Positions 51,801-61,701 of a stretch of 64,000 bases of DNA are shown piece by piece. Both the position numbers and the translations under genes were made by a program. This DNA is from Amblyomma americanum (taxonomy: Eukaryota > Arthropoda > Arachnida > Ixodida > Ixodidae), in the NCBI RefSeq assembly GCF_052857255.1, contig NC_135504.1, positions 142,254,121-142,318,120 on the forward strand. The letters run 5' to 3'. Position 1 is the stretch's first letter, and each line of letters opens with the position of its first letter. The notes below the pieces were generated by a model. It saw only the letters and a list, made by a program, of their open reading frames with translations. It was not told where the DNA came from and did not search any database.

Positions 51801-52035
51801 CTCCGCGTTGGAGAAACTACGCGCTTGAAACACACCGCGCTGGAGAAACTCCGCGTTGGAGAAAGTCCGCGTTGGAGAAGGTCCGCGTTGGAGAAAGTCC
51901 GCGTTGGAGAAAGTCCGCGTTGAAGAAAGTCCGAGTTGGAGAAAGTCCGCGCTGGAGAAACTCTGCGTTGTATAAACTCCGCGCTGGAGAAACTCCGCGA
52001 TGGAGAAACTCCGCGACGGACAAACTCCGCGATGG
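48895..52035. repeat. 5.9-kb-period repeat, copy 1
   Basis: Matches 54,831-57,890 at offset 5,936 up to about 49,920, 5,872 up to about 51,200 and 5,856 thereafter. Linked variants aaacggttcgttgg and cttgaaacacgccgcg (near 49,795-49,830) recur together in both copies and at 39,655, 44,346 and 47,721. Confidence 0.8.
49296..49471. repeat. 176-bp cassette, type II
   Basis: Type II order with a private gcgcgctggagattc. Confidence 0.83.
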
Positions 52036-54830
52036 AGAAACTCCGCGCTGGATCAACTCCGCGTTGGAGAAACTCCGCACTGGAGAAACTCCGTGCTGCA
52101 TAAAATCTGCGCTGGAGAAACCCCGGGCTGGAGAACTCCGCGCTGGAGAAACTCCGTGCTGGACAAACTCCGCGCTGGAGAAACTCCGTGTTGGAGAAAC
52201 TCCGCGCTGGAGAAACTCCGCGTTGGAGAAAGTCCACGTTGGAGAAGGTCCGTGTTGGAGAAAGTCCGCGTTGGAGAAAGTCCGCGTTTCAGAAAGTCCG
52301 CGTTGGAGAGAGTCCGCGATGGAGAAACTCCGCGCTGGAGAAACTCCGCGTTTGAGAAACTCTGAACTGGAGAAACTCCGCGATGGAGACACTCCGCGCT
52401 GGAGAAACTCCGCGCTGGAGAAACTTCGTGTTGGAGAAACTCCGTGTTGGAGAAACTCCGCGCTGGAGAAACTTCGCGTTGGAGAAACTGCGCGTTGGAG
52501 AAACTTCGCTTTGAAGAAACGGCGCGTTGGAGAAAGTCCGCGTCGGAGAAGGTCCGCGTTGGAGAAAGTCCGCGTTGGAGAAAATCCGTGTTGTAGAAAC
52601 TCCGCGTTGAAGAAAGTCCGCGTTGGAGAAAGTCCGCGCTGGAGAAACTCCGCGTTGTATAAACTCCGCGATGAAGAAAGTCCGCGACGGACAAACTCCG
52701 CGATGGAGAAACTCCGCGCTGGAGAAACTCCGCGCTGGAGAAACTCCGCGCTGGAGAAACTCCGCGATGGAGAAACTCCGCGACGGACAAACTCCGCGAT
52801 GGAGAAACTCCACGTTGGAGAAAAGTCCGCTCTGGAGAAACTCTACGCTGAAGAAACTCCGCGCTGGAGCAACTCCGCGTTGGAGAAACTCCGCGCTGGA
52901 GAAACTCCGTGCTGGACAAACTCCGCGCTGGAGAAACTCTGTGTTGGAGAAACTCCGCGCTGGAGAAACTCCGCGTTGGAGAAAGTCCACGTTGGAGAAG
53001 GTCCGTGTTGGAGAAAGTCCGCGTTGGAGAAAGTCCGCGTTTGAGAAAGTCCGCGTTGGAGAGAGTCCGCGATGGAGAAACTCCGCGCTGGAGAAACTCC
53101 GCGTTTGAGAAACTCTGAACTGGAGAAACTCCGCGATGGAGACACTCCGAGCTTGAGAAACTCCGCGCTGGAGAAACTCCGTGTTGGAGAAACTCCGTGT
53201 TGGAGAAACTTCGCGTTGGAGAAACTCCGCCTTGGAGAAACGTCGCTTTGAAGGAACGGCGCGTTGGAGAAACTCAGTGCTGGACAAACTCCGCGCTGGA
53301 GAAATTCTGTGTTGGAGAAACTCCGCGCTGGAGAAACTTCGCGTTGGAGAAACTGCGCGTTGGAGAAACTCCGCGTTGGAGAAACTCCACGTTGGATAAA
53401 GTCCGCGTTGGAGAAAGTCCGCGATGGAGAAGGTCCGCGTTGGAGAAAGTCCGCGTTGGAGAAAGTCCGCGTTGGATTACTCCGCGTTGTATAAACTCCG
53501 CGCTGGAGAAACTCCGCGATGGAGAAACTCCGCGACGGACAAACTCCGCGATGGAGAAATTCCGCGCTGGAGAAACTCCGTGTTGGAGAAACTCCGCGCT
53601 GGAGAAAATCTGTGTTGTAGAAACTCCGCCTTGGAGAAACTTCGCGTTGAAGAAACGGCGCGTTGGAGATACTCCGCGTTGGAGAAACTACGCGCTTGAA
53701 ACACACCGCGCTGGAGAAACTCCGCGTTGGAGAAAGTCCGCGTTGGAGAAGGTCCGCGTTGGAGAAAGTCCGCGTTGGAGAAAGTCCGCGTTGAAGAAAC
53801 TCCGAGTTGGAGAAAGTCCGCGCTGGAGAAAGTCCGCGTTGAAGAAAGTCCGAGTTGGAGAAACTCCGCGCTGGAGAAACTCCGCGATGGAGAAACTCCG
53901 CGACGGACAAACTCCGCGATGGAGAAACTCCGCGTTGGAAAAAAGTCCGCTCTGGAGAAACTCTACGCTGAAGAAACTCCGCGCTAGAGCAACTCCGTGC
54001 TGGACAAACTCCGCGCTGGAGAAACTCCGTGTTGGAGAAACTCCGCGCTGGAGAAACTCCGCGTTGGAGAAAGTCCACGTTGGAGAAGGTCCGTGTTGGA
54101 GAAAGTCCGCGTTGGAGAAAGTCCGCGTTTGAGAAAGTCCGCGTTGGAGAGAGTCCGCGATGGAGAAACTCCGCGCTGGAGAAACTCCGCGTTTGAGAAA
54201 CTCTGAACTGGAGAAACTCCGCGATGGAGACACTCCGCGCTGGAGAAACTCCGCGCTGGAGAAACTCCGTGTTGGAGAAACTCCGTGTTGGGGAAACTTC
54301 GCGTTGGAGAAACTCCGCCTTGGAGAAACTTCGCTTTGAAGGAACGGCGCGTTGGAGAAACTCCGTGCTGGACAAACTCCGCGCTGGAGAAACTCCGTTT
54401 TGGAGAAACTCCGCGCTGGAGAAACTTCGCGTTGGAGAAACTGCGCGTTGGAGAAACTCCGCGTTGGAGAAACTCCACGTTGGAGAAAGTCCGCGTTGGA
54501 GAAAGTCCGCGATGGAGAAGGTCCGCGTTAGAGAAAGTCCGCGTTGGAGAAAGTCCGCGTTGGATTAACTCCGCGTTGTATAAACTCCGCGCTGGAGAAA
54601 CTCCGCGATGGAGAAACTCCGCGACAGACAAACTCCGCGATGGAGAAACTCCGCGCTGGAGAAACTCCGTGTTGGAGAAACTCCGCGCTGGAGAAAATTT
54701 GTGTTGTAGAAACTCCGCCTTGGAGAAACTTCGCGTTGAAGAAACGGCGCGTTGGAGATACTCCGCGTTGGAGAAACTACGCGCTTGAAACACACCGCGC
54801 TGGAGAAACTCCGCGTTGGAGAAAGTCCGC
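52036..54830. repeat. A/B satellite segment between the 5.9-kb copies
   Basis: Begins at an unusual ctggatcaactcc monomer (about 52,049) where roughly 60 bp of the usual aaaagtccgctctgg composite are missing. It continues through the CCCGGG variant near 52,119. About 52,690-53,110 follows 28,490-28,930. From 53,150 onward come an A module (53,475) and a B module (54,562), 1,087 bp apart. Confidence 0.65.
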
Positions 54831-57800
54831 GTTGGAGAAGGTCCGCGTTGGAGAAAGTCCGCGTTGGAGAAAGTCCGCGTTGAAGAAAGTCCGAGTTGGA
54901 GAAAGTCCGCGCTGGAGAAACTCTGCGTTGTATAAACTCCGCGCTGGAGAAACTCCGCGACGGACAAACTCCGCGATGGAGAAACTCCGCGTTGGAGAAA
55001 AGTCCGCTCTGGAGAAACTCTACGCTGAAGAAACTCCGCGCTGGAGCAACTCCGCGTTGGAGAAACTCCGCGCTGGAGAAATTCCGTGCTGCATAAAATC
55101 TGCGCTGGAGAAACTCCGGGCTGGAGAACTCCGCGCTGGAGAAACTCCGTGCTGGACAAAGTCCGCGCTGGAGAAACTCCGTGTTGGAGAAACTCCGCGC
55201 TGGAGAAACTCCGCGTTGGAGAAACTCCGCGCTTGAAACACACCGCGCTGGAGAAACTCCGCGTTGGAGAAAGTCCGCGTCGGAGAAGGTCCGCGTTGGA
55301 GAAACTCCACGTTGGAGAAACTCCGTGTTGTAGAAACTCCGCTTTGGAGAAACTTCGCGTTGAAGAAACGGCGCGTTGGAGATTCTCCGCGTTGGAGAAA
55401 CTCCGCACTTGAAACACACCGCGCTGGAGAAACTCCGCGTTGGAGAAAGTCCGCGTTGGAGAAGGTCCGCGTTGGAGAAAGTCCGCGTTGGAGAAACTCC
55501 GCGTTGAAGAAAGTGCGCGTTGGAGAAAGTCCGCACTGGAGAAACTCCGCGTTGTATAAACTCCGCGATGAAGAAAGTCCGCGACGGACAAACTCCGCGC
55601 TGGAGAAACTCCGCGTTGGAGAAAGTCCGCGTCGGAGAAGGTCCGCGTTGGAGAAAGTCCGCGTTGGAGAAAATCCGTGTTGTAGAAACTCCGCCTTGGA
55701 GAAACTTCGCGTTGAAGAAACGGTTCGTTGGAGATACTCCGCGTTGCAGAAACTACGCGCTTGAAACACGCCGCGCTGGAGAAACTCCGCGTTGGAGAAA
55801 GTCCGCGTTGGAGAAGGTCCGCGTTGGAGAAAGTCCGCGTTGGAGAAAGTCCGCGTTGGAGAAACTCCGCGTTGAAGAAAGTCCGCGTTGGAGAAAGTCC
55901 ACGTTGGAGAAGGTCCGTGTTGGAGAAAGTCCGCGTTGGAGAAAGTCCGCGTTTGAGAAAGTCCGCGTTGGAGAGAGTCCGCGATGGAGAAACTCCGCGC
56001 TGGAGAAACTCCGCGTTTGAGAAACTCTGAACTGGAGAAACTCCGCGATGGAGACACTCCGCGCTGGAGAAACTCCGCGCTGGAGAAACTCCGTGTTGGA
56101 GAAACTCCGTGTTGGAGAAACTTCGCGTTGGAGAAACTCCGCCTTGGAGAAACTTCGCTTTGAAGGAACGGCGCGTTGGAGAAACTCCGTGCTGGACAAA
56201 CTCCGCGCTGGAGAAATTCCGTGTTGGAGAAGCTCCGCGCTGGAGAAACTTCGCGTTGGAGAAACTGCGCGTTGGAGAAACTGCGCGTTGGAGAAACTCC
56301 ACGTTGGATAAAGTCCGCGTTGGAGAAAGTCCGCGATGGAGAAGCTCCGCGTTGGAGAAAGTCCGCGTTGGATTACTCCGCGTTGTATAAACTCCGCGCT
56401 GGAGAAACTCCGCGATGGAGAAACTCCGCGACGGACAAACTCCGCGATGGAGAAACTCCGCGCTGGAGAAACTCCGTGTTGGAGAAACGCCGCGCTGGAG
56501 AAAATCCGTGTTGTAGAAACTCCGCCTTGGAGAAACTTCGCGTTGAAGAAACGGCGCGTTGGAGATACTGCGCGTTGGAGAAACTACGCGCTTGAAACAC
56601 ACCGCGCTGGAGAAACTCCGCGTTGGAGAAAGTCCGCGTTGGAGAAGGTCCGCGTTGGAGAAAGTCCGCGTTGGAGAAAGTCCGCGTTGAAGAAAGTCCG
56701 AGTTGGAGAAAGTCCGCGCTGGAGAAAGTCCGCGTTGAAGAAAGTCCGAGTTGGAGAAACTCCGCGCTGGAGAAACTCCGCGATGGAGAAACTCCGCGAC
56801 GGACAAACTCCGCGATGGAGAAACTCCGCGTTGGAGAAAAGTCCGCTCTGGAGAAACTCTACGCTGAAGAAACTCCGCGCTGGAGCAACTCCGTGCTGGA
56901 CAAACTCCGCGCTGGAGAAACTCCGTGTTGGAGAAACTCCGCGCTGGAGAAACTCCGCGTTGGAGAAAGTCCACGTTGGAGAAGGTCCGTGTTGGAGAAA
57001 GTCCGCGTTGGAGAAAGTCTGCGTTTGAGAAAGTCCGCGTTGGAGAGAGTCCGCGATGGAGAAACTCCGCGCTGGAGAAACTCCGCGTTTGAGAAACTCT
57101 GAACTGGAGAAACTCCGCGATGGAGACACTCCGCGCTGGAGAAACTCCGCGCTGGAGAAACTCCGTGTTGGAGAAACTCCGTGTTGGGGAAACTTCGCGT
57201 TGGAGAAACTCCGCCTTGGAGAAACTTCGCTTTGAAGGAACGGCGCGTTGGAGAAACTCCGTGCTGGACAAACTCCGCGCTGGAGAAACTCCGTTTTGGA
57301 GAAACTCCGCGCTGGAGAAACTTCGCGTTGGAGAAACTGCGCGTTGGAGAAACTCCGCGTTGGAGAAACTCCACGTTGGAGAAAGTCCGCGTTGGAGAAA
57401 GTCCGCGATGGAGAAGGTCAGCGTTGGAGAAAGTCCGCGTTGGAGAAAGTCCGCGTTGGATTAACTCCGCGTTGTATAAACTCCGCGCTGGAGAAACTCC
57501 GCGATGGAGAAACTCCGCGACAGACAAACTCCGCGATGGAGAAACTCCGCGCTGGAGAAACTCCGTGTTGGAGAAACTCCGCGCTGGAGAAAATTTGTGT
57601 TGTAGAAACTCCGCCTTGGAGAAACTTCGCGTTGAAGAAACGGCGCGTTGGAGATACTCCGCGTTGGAGAAACTACGCGCTTGAAACACACCGCGCTGGA
57701 GAAACTCCGCGTTGGAGAAAGTCCGCGTTGGAGAAGGTCCGCGTTGGAGAAAGTCCGCGTTGGAGAAAGTCCGCGTTGAAGAAAGTCCGAGTTGGAGAAA

Positions 57801-57890
57801 GTCCGCGCTGGAGAAACTCTGCGTTGTATAAACTCCGCGCTGGAGAAACTCCGCGATGGAGAAACTCCGCGACGGACAAACTCCGCGATG
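54831..57890. repeat. 5.9-kb-period repeat, copy 2
   Basis: Counterpart of 48,895-52,035. It has four fewer monomers near 55,890 and one fewer near 57,030. A and B marker monomers lie at about 56,369 and 57,459, the last of their kind in the window. Confidence 0.8.
55232..55407. repeat. 176-bp cassette, type II
   Basis: Counterpart of 49,296-49,471 in the other 5.9-kb copy, with the usual cgttggagattc. Confidence 0.83.
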
Positions 57891-58848
57891 GAGAAACTCC
57901 GCGTTGGAGAAAAGTCCGCTCTGGAGAAACTCTACGCTGAAGAAACTCCGCGCTGGAGCAACTCCGCGTTGGAGAAACTCCGCGCTGGAGAAACTCCGTG
58001 CTGCATAAAATCTGCGCTGGAGAAACTCCGGGCTGGAGAACTCCGCGCTGGAGAAACTCCGTGCTGGACAAAGTCCGCGCTGGAGAAACTCCGTGTTGGA
58101 GAAACTCCGCGCTGGAGAAACTCCGCGTTGGAGAAACTCCGCGCTTGAAACACACCGCGCTGGAGAAACTCCGCGTTGGAGAAAGTCCGCGTCGGAGAAG
58201 GTCCGCGTTGGAGAAACTCCACGTTGGAGAAACTCCGTGTTGTAGAAACTCCGCTTTGGAGAAACTTCGCGTTGAAGAAACGGCGCGTTGGAGATTCTCC
58301 GCGTTGGAGAAACTCCGCACTTGAAACACACCGCGCTGGAGAAACTCCGCGTTGGAGAAAGTCCGCGTTGGAGAAGGTCCGCGTTGGAGAAAGTCCGCGT
58401 TGGAGAAACTCCGCGTTGAAGAAAGTGCGCGTTGGAGAAAGTCCGCACTGGAGAAACTCCGCGTTGTATAAACTCCGCGATGAAGAAAGCTCTACGCTGA
58501 AGAAACTCCGCGCTAGAGCAACTCCGCGTTCGAGAAACTCCGCGCTGGAGAAACTCCGTGCTGCACAAAATCTGCGCTGGAGAAACTCCGGGCTGGAGAA
58601 ACTCCGTGTTGGAGAATCTCCGCGCTGGAGAAACTTCGCGTTGGAGAAACTGCGCGTTGAAGAAACTCCACGTTGGAGAAACTCCGCGTTGGAGAAAGTC
58701 CGCGTTGGAGAAAGTCCGCGTTGGAGAAAGTCCGCGTTGGAGAGTGTCCGCGATGGAGAAACTCCGCGCTGGAGAAACTCCGTGGTGGGGAAACTTCGCG
58801 TTGGAGAAGCGGCGCGTTGGAGAAGCTCCTCGTTGGAGAAACACCGCG
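57891..58848. repeat. Boundary segment before the right-hand domain
   Basis: About 57,998-58,480 follows 49,150-49,640. About 58,480-58,848 follows 31,200-31,490 and 41,930-42,270 (gatgaagaaagctctacg, gctagagcaactcc, gttggagagtgtcc). It is the last stretch built from core-type sequence. Confidence 0.65.
58144..58319. repeat. 176-bp cassette, type II (last in window)
   Basis: Same sequence order as 20,126-20,301. No cassette of this length was found in the right-hand domain beyond it. Confidence 0.82.
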
Positions 58849-61701
58849 CTTGAAACACACCGCGCTGGAGAAACTCCGCGTTGGAGAAAGTCCGCGTTGG
58901 AGAAACTCCGCGTTGTATAAACTCAGCGGTGGAGAAACTCCGCGATGAAGAAAGTCCGCGACGAACAAATTCCGCGATGGAGAAACTCCGCGTTGGAGAA
59001 AAGTCCGCTCTGGAGAAACTCTACGCTGGAGAAACTCCGCGCTATAGCAACTCCGCGTTGGAGAAACTCCGTGTTGGAGAAACTCCGCGCTGGAGAAACT
59101 GCGCGTTGGAGAAACTCCGCGTTTGAGAAACTCCGAACTGGAGAAACTCCGCGATGGAGAAACTCCGCGCTGGAGAAACTCCGCGATGGAGACACTCCGC
59201 GCTGGAGAAACTGCGTGTTCGGGAAACTTCGCGTTGGAGAAACGGCGCGTTGGAGAAGCTCCCCGTTGGAGAAACTCCGCGCTTGAAACACACCGCGCTG
59301 GAGAAACTCCGCGTTGGAGAAAGTCCGCGTTGGAGAATGTCCGCGTTGGAGAAAGTCCGCGCTGGAGAAACTCCGCGTTGGATAAACTCCGCGCTGGAGA
59401 AACTCCGCGCTGGAGAAACTCCGGGCTGGAGAAACTCCGCGCTGGAGAAACTCTGTGTTGGAGAAACTCCGCGCTGGAGAAACAACGCGTTGGATAAACT
59501 CCGCGCTGGAGAAACTCCGGGCTGGAGAAACTCCGCGCTGGAGAAACTCTGTGTTGGAGAAACTCCGTGTTGGAGAAACTCCGTGTTGGAGAAACTCTGT
59601 GTTGGAGAAACTTCGCGTTGGAGAATCTCCGCGTTGGAGAAAGTCCGCGCTGGAGAAACTCCGCGTTTGAGAAACTCCGAACTGGAGAAACTCCGCGCTG
59701 GAGATACTCCTCGGTGGAGAAACTCCGCACTGGAGAAACTCCGTGCTGCATAAAATCTGCGCTTGAGAAACTCCGGACTGGAGAAACTCCGCGCAGGAGA
59801 AACTCCGTGCTGGACAAACTCCGCGCTGGAGAAACTCCGTGTTGGAGAAACTCCGCGCTGGAGAAAAATCGCGTTGGAGAAACTGCGCGTTGGAGAAACT
59901 GCGCGTTGGAGAAACTCCGCTTTGGAGAAAGTCCGAGTTGGAGAAAGTCCGCGCTGGAGAAACTCTGCGTTGTATAAACTCCGCGCTGGAGAAACTCCGC
60001 GATGGAGAAACTCCGCGACGGACAAACTCCCCGATGGAGAAACTCCGCGACGGACAAACTCCCCGATGGAGAAACTCCGCGTTGGAGAAAAGTCTGCTCT
60101 GGAGAAACTCTACGCTGAAGAAACTCCGCGCTGGAGCAACTCCGCGTTGGAGAAACTCCGCGCTGGAGAAACTCCGCGTTGGAGAAAGTCCACGTTGGAG
60201 AAGGTCCGCGTTAGAGAAAGTCCGCGTTGGAGAAAGTCCGCTTTTGAGAAACACCGCGTTGAAGAAAGTCCGCGTTTGAGAAAGTCCGCGCTGGAGAAAC
60301 TCCGCGTTGTATAAACTCCGCGCTGGAGAAACTCCGCGATGGAGAAACTCCTCGACGGACAAACTCCGCGATGAAGAAATTCCGCGTTGGAGGAAAGTCC
60401 GCGTTGGAGAAAAATCCGCGTTAGAGAAAAGTCCGCTCTGGAGAAACTCTATGCTGGAGAAACTCCGCGCTGGAGCAACTCCGCGTTGGAGAAACTTTGC
60501 GCTGGAGAAACTCCGAGTTGGAGAAACTCCGCGCTAGAGAAACTTCGCGTTGGAGAAACTGCGCGTTGGAGAAACTCCGCTTTGAAGAAACTCCGCGTTG
60601 GACAAAGTCCGCGTTGGAGAAAGTCCGCGTTGGTGAGAGTCGGTGATGGAGAAACTCCGCGCTGGAGAAACTACGCGTTTGAGAAACTCCGAACTGGAGA
60701 AACTCCGCGATGGAGACATTCCGCGCTGGAGAAACTACGCATTTGAGAAACTCCGAACTGGAGAAACTCCGCGATGGAGACAATCCGCGCTGGAGAAACT
60801 CCGCGCTGAAGAAACTCCGTGTAGGAGAAACTCCGTGTTGGAGAAACTTCGCGTTGGAGAAACGGCGCGTTGGAGAAACTCCGCGTTGGAGAAACTCCGC
60901 GCTTGAAACACACCACGCTGGAGAAACTCCGCGTTGGAGAAAGTCCGCGTTGGAGAATGTCCGCGTTGGAGAAAGTCCGCGCTGGAGAAACTCCGCGTTG
61001 GATAAACTCCGCGCTGGAGAAACTCCGGGCTGGAGAAACTCCGCGCTGGAGAAACTCCGTGTTGGAGAAACTCCGTGTTGGAGAAACTCCGTGTTGGAGA
61101 AACTCCGTGTTGGAGAAACTCCGTGTTGGAGAAACTCCGCGTTGGAGAAAGTCCGCGTTGGAGAAAGTCCGCGCTGGAGAAACTCCGCGCTGGAGAAACT
61201 CCGCGTTTGAGAAACTCCGAACTGGAGAAACTCCGCGCTGGAGATACTCCTCGGTGGAGAAACTCCGCGCTGGAGAAACTCCGTGCTGCATAAAATCTGC
61301 GCTGGAGAAACTCCGGACTGGAGAAACTCCGCGCAGGAGAAACTCCGTGCTGGACAAACTCCACGCTGGAGAAACTCCGTGTTGGAGAAACTCTGCGCTG
61401 GAGAAAAATCGCGTTGGAGAAACTGCGCGTTGGAGAAACTCCGCGTTGGAGAAACTCCGCGTTGGAGAAAGTCCGCGTTGGAGAAAGTCCGCGTTGGAGA
61501 GAGTCCGCGATGGAGAAATTCCGCGCTGGAGAAACTCCGCGTTTGAGAAACTCCGAACTGGAGAAACTCCGCGATGGAGAAACTCCGCGCTGGAGAAACT
61601 CCGTGTTGGAGAAACTTCGTGTTGGGGAAACTTCGCGTTGGAGAAACTCCGCCTTGGAGAAACTTCGCTTTGAAGAAACGGCGCGTTGGAGAAACTCCGC
61701 G
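58849..61701. repeat. 2.85-kb tandem repeat of the right-hand domain, copy 1
   Basis: Runs from a cttgaaac landmark to the next copy at 61,702. Offsets are 2,853, then 2,949 because copy 2 has six extra monomers near 61,930-62,030, then 2,917 because this copy has a 32-bp doubling near 60,010-60,070 (cgacggacaaactcccc twice). It carries gagaatgtcc, ctccgaactgg and gagatactcctcggtgg, which are rare or absent in the core. Confidence 0.88.

Noticed and set aside
51392..53044. Longest plus-strand open frame, 550 codons of the EKLRVGETPRWRNSAL cycle
   Set aside because: Same artefact on the other strand. Plus-strand frames are shorter simply because common variants (ttgaaac, ttgtag, tgtataaac, gataaa) create TGA, TAG or TAA there.
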